DNA of 35,407 nt from Clostridiaceae bacterium (GTDB lineage: Bacteria > Bacillota > Clostridia > Oscillospirales > Acutalibacteraceae). The notes below the pieces were generated by a model that saw only the letters and a program-made list of their open reading frames with translations, searched no databases and had not been told where the DNA came from. Numbering within the stretch: the first letter of the stretch is position 1; each line of letters begins with the position of its first letter. The position numbers were made by a program, and so were the translations under genes. The stretch is taken from positions 1-35,407 of the forward strand of contig JAEDGK010000004.1 of NCBI GenBank assembly GCA_016297555.1, in the 5' to 3' direction. Positions 24,977 through 33,700 of this stretch are shown in pieces.

Positions 24977-25756
24977 ATGGCTTCAATAAAACTCGGCGCA
25001 CAGCTTTACACATTGCGTGATTATATCAAAACTTATGAAGACTGCGAAGCGACATTTAAATATCTTAACAGCATAGGAATTGATGTTATTCAGATTTCAG
25101 GAATAGGCCCAATTCCCGCCGATAAGGTTGCTTATCTGGTTGAGAAATACAATATGGATGTCTGCGTCACCCACACTTCGTTTGACAGAATGCTTACTGA
25201 CCTTGATTCTGTTATGAAGGAACATAAAATGATGGGCTGTGACACGCTCGGAATAGGTTCAATGCCCGATAAATTCAGAGGCAGTGTTGACGGAATTAAA
25301 GAATTTATAAAATTAACTTCGGAAATAGGAAAAAGAATGCACGAAAACGGTTTGCAGTTTGCATATCACAATCATTCATTTGAATTTGCCAAGCTTGAAA
25401 ACGGAAGACGGATTTTTGATATGCTTATTGAGGATACAAAGCCCGAGGAGTTTAGCTTCATTGGCGATACCTATTGGTTTCAGTACGGCGGAGTTAATCC
25501 CTGCGATTACATTGAAAAGATTTCAGGCAGAATGAAGGTTTGCCATTTTAAAGATTACCGCATTGTTGACAATACTCCGAAATTTGCCGAAATAGGAACA
25601 GGCAATCTTAACCTTGATGCAATCTACAATAAATGTAAAGAAACAGGGGTTAAATATATTGTCATTGAGCAGGATACCTGCGATATTGACCCAAGAGATT
25701 CAATGGCAATAAGCTACAAAAACTTAGTTGAAATTGCAAAAAGGAATGATAAATAA
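24977..25756 (+). CDS. sugar phosphate isomerase/epimerase family protein (TIM barrel)
   Basis: 259-residue cytosolic protein of the xylose-isomerase-like TIM-barrel family. It begins KLGAQLYTLRDYIK; metal and substrate segments are FAYHNHSFEF, FIGDTYWFQYGGVNP, VCHFKDYR and YIVIEQDTCDIDP. Related proteins act on inositols, ketoses or hydroxypyruvate, and the substrate cannot be chosen here. Its stop overlaps the phosphoesterase ATG by one base (TAATG), so the two are co-translated. Ribosome site GGGGTGA. Confidence 0.9.
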   Translation: MASIKLGAQLYTLRDYIKTYEDCEATFKYLNSIGIDVIQISGIGPIPADKVAYLVEKYNMDVCVTHTSFDRMLTDLDSVMKEHKMMGCDTLGIGSMPDKFRGSVDGIKEFIKLTSEIGKRMHENGLQFAYHNHSFEFAKLENGRRIFDMLIEDTKPEEFSFIGDTYWFQYGGVNPCDYIEKISGRMKVCHFKDYRIVDNTPKFAEIGTGNLNLDAIYNKCKETGVKYIVIEQDTCDIDPRDSMAISYKNLVEIAKRNDK

Positions 25757-27369
25757 TGAGCCGTTCTCCTTTGACTTTAACGGTTATTACGGATATTCAC
25801 TATTATTCGCCTGAAAACGGAATAAGCGGCAAAGCTTATGATACGGCAAACTCAAAAAGTCAGAAGCTTCTTGCCGAAAGCGGTGAAGTGCTTAAATCTG
25901 CATTTGAGCAGATTGCGCGTGACGACAGAAGTGACATAGTTCTCATCAGCGGAGATATCACCAATAACGGCGAGCTTAATTCTCATAAAGAGATAATCGA
26001 AATGCTTCGCGAGCTTGCATCCAAAGGAAAAAGGGTTTTTGTCATAACTGCAACTCATGATTTCAGAAACGGCGGGGTTGCCGATGCTTATGACGGAGAC
26101 AACAAGCTCCAAACTCCTGCCGCAACGCGTGAATTGCTGTTTGATATGTATCGTGAGTTTGGCCCTGACCAGGCTATTTCGGTTCACAGAGAGAGTATGT
26201 CATACATCGTTCAGCTGTGCGACGGATACAGGCTCTTTGCTCTGAATGACGATACAAACCGTAACGGCAAAAGCGGCTTTTCAGATGAATGTTTTCAATG
26301 GATATGTGAAAGGGCAAAGGAAGCAAGAGAAGACAATCAAACAATAATTGCGATGACTCATCATCCGCTCATTGCTCCGTCACCGATTTATGAGATAATC
26401 GGCAGGGGAGATATGCTCGGCGATTATTCAACCCGTATTGAGCAGCTTGCAGATATCGGAATTCAGATAATGTTTACGGGTCACACACATATTCATAACA
26501 TATCGGCATATCAAAGCGAAAAAGGAAATGTTCTTTACGATATATGTACCGCTTCGACCATCGGCTATCCAGGAGCGATGAGAAGCGTTACGGTTGATCC
26601 CGAAAACGGTACCGTGGCGGTTACAACAGATTATGTTGATACCCCTGAATCATTTAAAAAAGACGGAAGAGAGCTTCGCCCGGTGCTTGAAGAGCAGCTT
26701 ATCGGAGTTATCAGAGGGATGATAAAAACGGCAGGCGAAGACATAGACAAGCTTGCGTATATGGCGGGCGCAATAAGCATTAAGCCTAAACTTATTTATA
26801 AAATCGGGTGGATAATTAAACCGATTTTTAAGCTTCTGAATTCTCTTAAAGTCGGCACGGTTGCTAAGTGGACAAAACGCGAAAACGGCTTAAAACCGTC
26901 AGACTATGCAGAAATCAAGGATATAAAAGTTGTTGATATTATTTCAGAGCTTGTTTTAAATCTTTTCGGGGGCGAAAGCAAATATCCGCCTGAAACGCCG
27001 ATATATAAGATAACTATGGGGCTCTTGAGCGTTTTAGACAGCGTTTTGAGAATACTTCCGATTGATTTGAAAAAAATAACAAAGGTTTCTTCAAGCCTCA
27101 GCGAGCTTGTGGAGCCGCTGTTATATAACGGAAAAATCGATTCTTATACAGCGAATTTAAAGATTTATCCTTTCTTGGCTCAGAAGGACGAGAAGACGGA
27201 AAAGCTTGAATGGCAAAAACGGGAACCGACCGTAAAAGTGAGCAGAAAGGGACCTGTAATTCTGATAATCGCTCTTATTTTGCTCATTGGTTTACTTCCT
27301 GTTTGGCTTCTCCTCATTCTGTGCGGATTTACGGTTAATCAAATTAAATTCAGAGATAAACTTAAATAA
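25756..27369 (+). CDS. membrane-anchored metallophosphoesterase
   Basis: 537-residue calcineurin-type phosphoesterase. Metal motifs in order: DIH (13-15), GDITNNG (66-72), then ATHD at 99-102 where most relatives have GNHD, MTHHP (200-204) and GHTH (242-245). After the catalytic domain come about 150 residues of helical sequence, a basic strip, and one C-terminal hydrophobic segment (VILIIALILLIGLLPVWLLL) near residue 500, so it is probably tethered by its C-terminus. Substrate unknown. It is co-translated with the TIM-barrel isomerase-like gene. The threonine in place of the usual asparagine is a real sequence feature (codon ACT at 26053-26055). Confidence 0.87.
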   Translation: MSRSPLTLTVITDIHYYSPENGISGKAYDTANSKSQKLLAESGEVLKSAFEQIARDDRSDIVLISGDITNNGELNSHKEIIEMLRELASKGKRVFVITATHDFRNGGVADAYDGDNKLQTPAATRELLFDMYREFGPDQAISVHRESMSYIVQLCDGYRLFALNDDTNRNGKSGFSDECFQWICERAKEAREDNQTIIAMTHHPLIAPSPIYEIIGRGDMLGDYSTRIEQLADIGIQIMFTGHTHIHNISAYQSEKGNVLYDICTASTIGYPGAMRSVTVDPENGTVAVTTDYVDTPESFKKDGRELRPVLEEQLIGVIRGMIKTAGEDIDKLAYMAGAISIKPKLIYKIGWIIKPIFKLLNSLKVGTVAKWTKRENGLKPSDYAEIKDIKVVDIISELVLNLFGGESKYPPETPIYKITMGLLSVLDSVLRILPIDLKKITKVSSSLSELVEPLLYNGKIDSYTANLKIYPFLAQKDEKTEKLEWQKREPTVKVSRKGPVILIIALILLIGLLPVWLLLILCGFTVNQIKFRDKLK

Positions 27370-27380
27370 AGGGTGATCCA

Positions 27381-27779
27381 ATGAATCCTCCTAAACTTGA
27401 TGTTTGCATTGAGGGATATAATATCGAGCAAACCGATTTTTATATCAGCTGTTTGCTTAAAAAATGTGTCAATCTGTCTTCGGCTTGTGAAAAATCCGAG
27501 ATGCAAATAAAAAAGCTGGAAGAAGAGAACAAAAGGCTGAAAAATGATTTGTCTTTTCTCTTCAAAAGAGCTGAAAATTCTTTTAATTCAAGGTTAGACA
27601 GAATTGAAAATCAGCTTAAACGGATTGAAAACGGATTAGGTTTTTCCGAAACCTCTGATTTATCGGAGAAAATCTGCGAAATCTCCGCACATTCTCGTTG
27701 TGATGACGGCATAAATGAAAAAGAAGTTAAGGAAAAACTTTCCGAGATAAGAGAAATGCTTGATTCTCTCAATTCTTAA
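27381..27779 (+). CDS. small coiled-coil protein of unknown function
   Basis: 132 residues, no family recognised. The first 20 residues contain an IEGYNIEQTDFYIS segment. A predicted coiled coil spans about 35-90 (QIKKLEEENKRLKNDL, then heptads in RLDRIENQLKRIENGL), and a second charged helix is at about 108-130. There are no membrane segments. Start ATG 27381, with AAAGGGTGAT upstream, 11 bases after the phosphoesterase stop, so it is in that operon. It could be a scaffold or division-type protein, but there is no direct evidence. Confidence 0.75.
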   Translation: MNPPKLDVCIEGYNIEQTDFYISCLLKKCVNLSSACEKSEMQIKKLEEENKRLKNDLSFLFKRAENSFNSRLDRIENQLKRIENGLGFSETSDLSEKICEISAHSRCDDGINEKEVKEKLSEIREMLDSLNS

Positions 27780-27853
27780 TAATTTTTTAATACAAACATA
27801 AACATTATGATTTATTATTTTTGTAGGATTCTATCAAAGGAGGCTTGAGCGCT

Positions 27854-30112
27854 ATGAACGATTTTAATTCAAATTCCGCCCGAAAGCCCGAGCAGAAAAG
27901 TAAGAATAACAAAACCCCAAAAAAATCAAATAAGAAAAAGAAACCGAGCAAAGCGGCAGTTGTTCTTTTTGGATTTTTGAGCACCTGTGTTCTTACGGTT
28001 TTGGTTGTTGTTTCGTATGTTCTCATAAATGTTGTTCTTTATGTTAACGGTGATATTGTTGTTAATCTTGATGAATACAAAGCAAATCAAAACCAGACCT
28101 CTTTTATTTATGCATACGATAAAAGCGGAAATACCGTTGAAATTGCGAGACTTCACGGTGAGGAAGACCGCGTTTGGGTTGATCTTGACGATATGTCGCC
28201 CTATATCAAAGATGCCGTTATCGCTTTGGAAGACACAAGATTTGAGAAGCATCACGGAGTTGACTGGATAAGAACCATCGGCGTTATAGTAAAGCCTCAA
28301 AACCTCGGTCAAGGCGGCTCAACAATAACTCAGCAGCTTATAAAGAACCTGACAAATAACAAGGAAGTAACGGTTGTCAGAAAATTCTATGAAATCCTTT
28401 CCGCTCTTAATCTTGAAGAAAACTACGATAAAGATACTATTCTTGAAGCCTATCTTAACACTCTTTATCTCGGAAGCGGATGCTACGGAGTTAAAACTGC
28501 GAGCGAAAAATATTTCGGTAAAGATATCAGCGAGCTGAACGCCGCCGAATGTGCGGTTTTAGTGTCAATAACCAAGGCTCCGACTAAATATAATCCTCTG
28601 ATTAATCCCGATAAAAACAGAGAGCGTCAGGTGTATTGTCTTGACGAAATGAAAGAGAACGGCGCATTGACGGAAGAGGAATACAACCAGGCGATAAACT
28701 ATAAGCTTATTTTCACAAACAGCGAAGACTACGTTCCTAAGGTTGATGAAACTCAGGTTAAAAAAGAGAATGAGGAGCAGATAAACAGCTTCTATGTCGA
28801 TTATGTAAGGCAGTGCGTTCAAAATGACCTGATGGAAGAATACGGCTATTCAAAGCAGCAGGCAAAGGATAAAATACTCTACGGCGGACTTAAAATATAC
28901 GCCGCGGTTGACCTCGATATTCAGGAAACTCTTGAAGATGTTTATGTCAACCGTAAGTCTTTTCCTGACCTTAAAAGTAAAGACGGAGAGCTTGTTCAGT
29001 CTGCAATGACAATAATGGATTATCAGGGCAGAGTAGTAGCAATCGTCGGCGAGGCGGGAGAAAAGTCAGGTAAGCTGGGCTTGAACCGTGCCGCCAATTC
29101 ATACAGACAGCCGGGTTCAACAATCAAGCCCCTTGCTACCTATGCTCCGGCTATTGAAATGAATATATATAATTATTCAAGCAAGGTTAAGGATTATGCA
29201 ATACCCATCAACGGCAAGCTCTGGCCTCACAATGTTGATAAAACTCTCGGCTCGGGAAATAATGTAACGATTGAATATGCAATTCAAAAATCATTGAATA
29301 CCGTTCCGGCCAGAATAATTAACTATGATGTCGGTATAGATAATTCATTTGAGTTCATCAGAGACAGATTTCATCTTTCCAAGCTTGACGAAAAGGAAGA
29401 CAGAACTCTTTCTCCTCTTGCAACGGGCGCGTTGACCAACGGAACAACAACCGTTGAAATGGCCGCTGCATATGCCACTTTCGGCAACGGCGGACTATAT
29501 TATAAGCCTTACTCCTATTATAAGGTTACTAACAGCCAGGGCACTCAGATATTGCTTAGCAATGAGCAGCCCAAGTCTGAAAGAGCAATATCCGAAGAAA
29601 CTTCCGATATTATGTGCGAATTGCTTCAAACGGTTGATACCAGCTATTACGGAACTGCGTCGAATGTACGCAAGTTCCAAATTATGGCTAAAACGGGAAC
29701 AACCAGCAGCGATAAAGACCGTTGGTTCTGCGCAGGAACACCCTATTATGTTGCGGCTGTTTGGGTAGGATTTGATAAGCCCGAGTCACTCGGCGTTTCG
29801 GTTAACCCCGGCGGTAAGATATTTATGACTGTTTTTGATAAAATCCATAAAGGTCTTGAGGAAAAGGAATTCCCCAAGAGCAGCGGAACGGTTCAAAAAC
29901 GGTATTGCCGAGTTACGGGTAAGCTTGCGGGCTCAAGCTGTTATTCAACGGGAATGGGCTGGTATAAGATAACATCTATGCCTTCGGTATGCACAAGCTG
30001 CCAGGCGTCGTCAAAAAATGAAAACAGCATTGGCGAGGCAGTCAGCAATGTTGTGGACGGAATTTCCGATAATCTTTCAAATATTCTTGATGAAATCATC
30101 GGTGAAAGATAG
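27854..30112 (+). CDS. class A penicillin-binding protein (PBP1A type)
   Basis: 752-residue bifunctional enzyme that polymerises and cross-links peptidoglycan. A Lys-rich cytoplasmic tail (residues about 10-40) and one membrane helix come first. The GT51 transglycosylase domain has EDTRFEKHHGVDW (catalytic Glu) and GQGGSTITQQLIKNL. The transpeptidase has SxxK as GSTIK, SxN as SLN in KSLNTVPAR, and KTGTT. An extracellular C-terminal part carries four cysteines (YC, SC, CTSC). I chose ATG 27854, spaced 9 bases from AGGAGG, rather than TTG 27845. A terminator follows at 30138-30173. Confidence 0.95.
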   Translation: MNDFNSNSARKPEQKSKNNKTPKKSNKKKKPSKAAVVLFGFLSTCVLTVLVVVSYVLINVVLYVNGDIVVNLDEYKANQNQTSFIYAYDKSGNTVEIARLHGEEDRVWVDLDDMSPYIKDAVIALEDTRFEKHHGVDWIRTIGVIVKPQNLGQGGSTITQQLIKNLTNNKEVTVVRKFYEILSALNLEENYDKDTILEAYLNTLYLGSGCYGVKTASEKYFGKDISELNAAECAVLVSITKAPTKYNPLINPDKNRERQVYCLDEMKENGALTEEEYNQAINYKLIFTNSEDYVPKVDETQVKKENEEQINSFYVDYVRQCVQNDLMEEYGYSKQQAKDKILYGGLKIYAAVDLDIQETLEDVYVNRKSFPDLKSKDGELVQSAMTIMDYQGRVVAIVGEAGEKSGKLGLNRAANSYRQPGSTIKPLATYAPAIEMNIYNYSSKVKDYAIPINGKLWPHNVDKTLGSGNNVTIEYAIQKSLNTVPARIINYDVGIDNSFEFIRDRFHLSKLDEKEDRTLSPLATGALTNGTTTVEMAAAYATFGNGGLYYKPYSYYKVTNSQGTQILLSNEQPKSERAISEETSDIMCELLQTVDTSYYGTASNVRKFQIMAKTGTTSSDKDRWFCAGTPYYVAAVWVGFDKPESLGVSVNPGGKIFMTVFDKIHKGLEEKEFPKSSGTVQKRYCRVTGKLAGSSCYSTGMGWYKITSMPSVCTSCQASSKNENSIGEAVSNVVDGISDNLSNILDEIIGER

Positions 30113-30137
30113 TATCCAAAGTAGAAATATAAAAATA

Positions 30138-30173
30138 TGCGGAGTTTGTCTTTCTTCAAACTCCGCAGTTTTT
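30138..30173 (+). terminator. terminator after the class A PBP gene
   Basis: TGCGGAGTTTG (30138-30148) pairs perfectly with CAAACTCCGCA (30157-30167) and is followed by GTTTTT. Confidence 0.9.
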
Positions 30174-30195
30174 AAAAATGCAAGGAATGATTTAG

Positions 30196-30612
30196 TTGAT
30201 TATTATGGCTGTTGACTACGGCGATGTGAGAACCGGAATTGCAGTTTGCGATAAATTTGAGATACTCGCTTCTCCCGTTTGTTCCATCACGCAAAGAAAC
30301 AGAGATTTGTTGATTGATGAAATAAAATCTTTGGCAGAAAAACATAAGGTTGAACAGTTTGTTGTCGGTTTGCCTAAAAATATGGATTCATCAATAGGGG
30401 AGAGGGCAATAAAATGTCAGGAGTTTGCCGATGCGCTCAGGCAGGCTTCGGGAATTGATACTGTTTTAAGAGATGAGCGTCTTACAACCGTCAGCGCGCA
30501 CAACGCATTGAATGCGACGAATACAAGAGGAAAAAAGAGAAAGGCTGCCGTTGATCAGGTTGCCGCAGTTTTTATTCTTCAGGATTATATCGATTTCAGG
30601 CGCAACAGTTAA
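30196..30612 (+). CDS. ruvX: RuvX/YqgF, putative pre-16S rRNA nuclease or Holliday junction resolvase
   Basis: 138-residue RNase-H-fold protein. It begins with the nucleic-acid-binding Asp in MAVDYGDVRTGIAV, followed by QFVVGLPKNMDSSIGERA and a VLRDERLTTVSA block with catalytic acids, then AAVDQVAAVFILQDYID. Length matches YqgF (about 130-145). The start is probably TTG 30196, since AAGGA at 30182-30186 is well placed; ATG 30205 is the alternative and would shorten it by three residues. It follows the PBP terminator, and I could not see a clear promoter. Confidence 0.92.
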   Translation: MIIMAVDYGDVRTGIAVCDKFEILASPVCSITQRNRDLLIDEIKSLAEKHKVEQFVVGLPKNMDSSIGERAIKCQEFADALRQASGIDTVLRDERLTTVSAHNALNATNTRGKKRKAAVDQVAAVFILQDYIDFRRNS

Positions 30613-30706
30613 TGTTTACTGACTGATTAATAAATTTTTCCGTTTTCGGTAAAAAACATAAAAATAACCGCATATCATTTACAAAAGATGAATGCGGAGT
30701 GAGTTT

Positions 30707-31459
30707 ATGAAAATTATAGCGCCCGAAAAGATAAAAATTAAGTTTATTTTGGCTGTATCACTGTTTTCAATTTTTGCATTTCTTGCAGCAGGCACACGGT
30801 TTGTTGTTAAAAATGCCGCTGTCGATGCAGTTTCTGACAGTCTCGGTTTTCAAACGGTTATTATTGATGCCGGTCACGGAGGTCCTGACGGCGGAACAAG
30901 CGCAGATGATGGAACACTTGAAAAAGACTTAAATCTTCAAATTGCCAAAAAGCTTAACGAAATCCTTATTTCAATGGGAGTTAAAACCATTATGGTGAGA
31001 AATGAGGATATTTCAATACACGATGAAAGTGCAAAGACAATCAGGCAGAAAAAAGTATCTGACATTAAAAACAGGTTAGCGCTTATGAAAAAAACCGAGG
31101 ATGCAGTTTTTGTCAGTATTCACCAAAATCACTTTTCAAGCTCAAAATACAGCGGAACACAGGTTTTTTATTCAAAAAACAATCCGTGTTCCCGCGTTTT
31201 GGCTGACAGTATAAGGCTGCCTGTTATTTCTTATTTACAGCCAGATAATACCCGTGAAATAAAACCAAGCGGAACGGATATTTATCTTTTATACCACGCA
31301 CAAATTCCTGCAGTAATGGTTGAATGCGGGTTTTTATCAAATAAACCGGAAGCCGAAAAGCTCAAGGACGATGAATATCAACGCAAGATTGCATTTTTGA
31401 TTGCTCTCGGGATAGTGGATTATTTCAAATCAACGGAGGAAAAACAGGATGGCAGGTAA
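30707..31459 (+). CDS. cwlD: CwlD-type N-acetylmuramoyl-L-alanine amidase
   Basis: 250-residue zinc amidase_3 enzyme. An N-terminal hydrophobic segment (residues about 10-30) is a signal anchor. The catalytic domain has VIIDAGHGGPDGG (His), TLEKDLN (Glu), VSIHQNHFS (His) and VMVECGFLSN (Glu). The KKVSDIKNRL block is typical of CwlD, which makes muramic-lactam in the spore cortex. Start ATG 30707, with GCGGAGTGAG immediately before; an upstream ATG at 30692 lies across that site and is less likely. Its last 11 bases overlap radA. Direct evidence for spore specificity is only the family and the nearby sporulation genes. Confidence 0.88.
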   Translation: MKIIAPEKIKIKFILAVSLFSIFAFLAAGTRFVVKNAAVDAVSDSLGFQTVIIDAGHGGPDGGTSADDGTLEKDLNLQIAKKLNEILISMGVKTIMVRNEDISIHDESAKTIRQKKVSDIKNRLALMKKTEDAVFVSIHQNHFSSSKYSGTQVFYSKNNPCSRVLADSIRLPVISYLQPDNTREIKPSGTDIYLLYHAQIPAVMVECGFLSNKPEAEKLKDDEYQRKIAFLIALGIVDYFKSTEEKQDGR

Positions 31460-32810
31460 AACAAAAACGATGTATATTTGCAGTCAGTGCGGATATGAAA
31501 GTGCAAAGTGGTTCGGTTGCTGCCCGGGATGCAGTGAATGGAATACTATGGAAGAAGAACTGCGTACTCCTCAGCAAAAGACGGTGAAGCTTGCCACAAA
31601 ATCAGTTTTTGCTCAAACAATAAATGAGATTAGTGCCGACGATGAAATCAGAATGAAAACAGGTATGTCTGAGCTTGATCGTGTTCTCGGCGGAGGAATT
31701 GTTAAGGGCTCGCTCGTGCTTTTGAGCGGTGATCCGGGAATAGGAAAGTCAACAATTTTGCTTCAAATCTGTGAACATATCGGTGAAAGTGCAAGGATTT
31801 TATATGTTTCGGGCGAAGAATCAGCAAGGCAGATAAAGCTTCGTGCAAACAGGCTCGGAGTTTCAACCGAAAATCTTTATATAATGTGCCAAACAGATGT
31901 TGAGAGCATTGTTGAATATATTAAGTCCACAAAACCCGATTTGGTTATTGTTGATTCAATCCAAACAATGTCCGTTTCGGAAATCAGCTCATCTGCCGGA
32001 AGCATAACCCAGGTCAGAGAGTCAACAAATCTATATTTGCAATGTGCAAAAGGTCTTGGAATACCTATTATTATTGTTGGTCATGTCAATAAAGACGGAA
32101 ATATTGCAGGACCAAAGGTCTTGGAGCATATTGTTGATTGCGTTTTATATTTTGAAGGCGAGCGTCATCTTTCATATAGGATGCTCAGAGCGGTTAAAAA
32201 CAGATACGGTTCGACAAATGAAATCGGAGTATTTGAAATGCTTGATAAGGGCTTGGCAGAAGTGCCGAATCCGTCGCTTATGCTTATTTCGGGCAAGCCT
32301 AAAAACACAGCGGGAACCTGCATTGCGTGCGTTATGGAGGGTTCAAGGCCTATTCTTGCCGAGGTTCAGGGGCTTGTTGCACCGTCGAATTACGGCAACG
32401 CCAGAAGAATGTCAACGGGCTTTGATTATAACCGTATGTCAATGCTGCTTGCCGTTCTTGAAAAAAGGTCAGGCTATTTCTTCAGCAACTGCGATGCATA
32501 TATCAATGTTGTAGGCGGATTAAGGCTTGACGAGCCGGCAACTGATTTGTCGGTTGCACTTTCGCTTATATCAAGCCTGAAAGATACGCCGATAAGAGAT
32601 GACACGCTTGCGGTCGGTGAAATAGGTCTCGGCGGTGAGCTGAGAGCGGTTTCATGCTGTGAGCAGCGTATAAGAGAAGCCGAGCGGCTTGGCTTCAAAA
32701 GGTGTATAATACCTAAATATAACTTAAAAACTATGTCCGACGGATTTAAAGGAAACATAGAAATAATCGGCGTCAGGACAGTAAACGAAGCCTTCGATGC
32801 GGCTGTATAA
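31449..32810 (+). CDS. radA: DNA repair protein RadA (Sms)
   Basis: 453-residue hexameric ATPase that promotes branch migration and helicase activity in recombination. An N-terminal C4 zinc finger is present (YICSQCGYESAKWFGCCPGC), then Walker A GDPGIGKST, Walker B LVIVDSIQT, the RadA-specific KNRYG motif (family KNRFG), and a C-terminal Lon-like domain (GLRLDEPATDLSVALSLISS). Ribosome site GGAGGAAAA lies inside cwlD. Phe to Tyr in the KNRFG motif is a mild change. Confidence 0.97.
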   Translation: MAGKTKTMYICSQCGYESAKWFGCCPGCSEWNTMEEELRTPQQKTVKLATKSVFAQTINEISADDEIRMKTGMSELDRVLGGGIVKGSLVLLSGDPGIGKSTILLQICEHIGESARILYVSGEESARQIKLRANRLGVSTENLYIMCQTDVESIVEYIKSTKPDLVIVDSIQTMSVSEISSSAGSITQVRESTNLYLQCAKGLGIPIIIVGHVNKDGNIAGPKVLEHIVDCVLYFEGERHLSYRMLRAVKNRYGSTNEIGVFEMLDKGLAEVPNPSLMLISGKPKNTAGTCIACVMEGSRPILAEVQGLVAPSNYGNARRMSTGFDYNRMSMLLAVLEKRSGYFFSNCDAYINVVGGLRLDEPATDLSVALSLISSLKDTPIRDDTLAVGEIGLGGELRAVSCCEQRIREAERLGFKRCIIPKYNLKTMSDGFKGNIEIIGVRTVNEAFDAAV

Positions 32811-32812
32811 TT

Positions 32813-33553
32813 ATGAAACATATTGAAAATCCAAATTTACCCAAGGGCAGGGTAGTGCTTGCCGCGATAAATTCAGAAGCTACCAATGCTATTGCTAATT
32901 TGAACTCGATGGGAATAAAAACAATTAATGTTAATCGATGCCCCGATTTGCCCGTTCCTGTTCAAGCACACACGGATTTGCAGCTTCTCCATTTAGGCGG
33001 CAAATCAATTTTAATGCCGCGCGAACATTTGTTCATAGGGGATATAGCGGATTTATTTGAAATCAGAAAAATAAATTCTCCGCTCGGAAATAAGTATCCC
33101 GAGGATGTGCGATTAAACTGCACACTGATCGGTGACAAGCTCATATGCAATCCAAAAACCGTTGCTCCCGAAATTCTGGAATTTGCCGCTGAAACAGGAT
33201 TAACGGTTGTCTCGGTTAATCAAGGATATGCTCGGTGTTCAATTTGCGTTATCAATGAAAACACAATTATAACCGATGATAAATCCGTGTTTACAGCCGC
33301 AGGAAAATTTCTGAATGATGTTCTGTTCATTTCAAAAGGCTCCATTCGATTGAAAGGATATGATTACGGCTTTATTGGCGGATGTTGCGGCAAAATTGAT
33401 AAAGATAAAATTGCGTTTAACGGTGAGCTTTCAAGCCACAGTGATTATAAACTGATATTGGATTTCCTGCATCGCAATCATATTGAATGTATTGAGCTAA
33501 AGCGCGGCAGGCTTGATGATATAGGCGGAATTATACCGCTGTGTGAAGAATAG
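32813..33553 (+). CDS. DUF6873-like GME-fold protein
   Basis: 246-residue soluble protein. The pattern of an N-terminal RVVLAAINSEAT strand, a LMPREHLFIGD block, CTLIGDKLICNP, SVNQGYARCSICVINENTIITDD and GGCCGKID suggests the GME (amidinotransferase/DDAH-like) fold family DUF6873 found in clostridia; I rely on memory of that family, so the name is moderate confidence. A paired CC (GGCCGK) and His (SSHSDYK) are candidate active-site residues. It starts 3 bases after radA, without a clear ribosome site, so it is probably coupled to radA. Function unknown. Confidence 0.72.
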   Translation: MKHIENPNLPKGRVVLAAINSEATNAIANLNSMGIKTINVNRCPDLPVPVQAHTDLQLLHLGGKSILMPREHLFIGDIADLFEIRKINSPLGNKYPEDVRLNCTLIGDKLICNPKTVAPEILEFAAETGLTVVSVNQGYARCSICVINENTIITDDKSVFTAAGKFLNDVLFISKGSIRLKGYDYGFIGGCCGKIDKDKIAFNGELSSHSDYKLILDFLHRNHIECIELKRGRLDDIGGIIPLCEE

Positions 33554-33589
33554 CCCAAAGCCATTATTTTCTATTTAGCCCTCCCCCCC

Positions 33590-33621
33590 TAATTATACAA
33601 AACATTTATTTTGTATAATTA
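33590..33621. repeat. perfect 13-bp inverted repeat upstream of the tyrosine recombinase gene
   Basis: TAATTATACAAAA (33590-33602) and TTTTGTATAATTA (33609-33621) are exact reverse complements around a 6-base centre. A C tract of seven lies just before (33582-33588). It could be an operator, an AT-rich terminator of the radA group, or a recombinase site. Confidence 0.85.
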
Positions 33622-33700
33622 TATTAATTTTTGTATTGGTACGGTAGCTATAATCAAATCAAGAAAAATTTGGAATAAGATGAAAAGAATGTGATTATTA

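Noticed and set aside
30640..30700. Sporulation promoter for cwlD
   Set aside because: A CATATCAT lies upstream, but the spacing to the only -35-like ACATAAA is too short for sigma-E and no sigma-G match was convincing.
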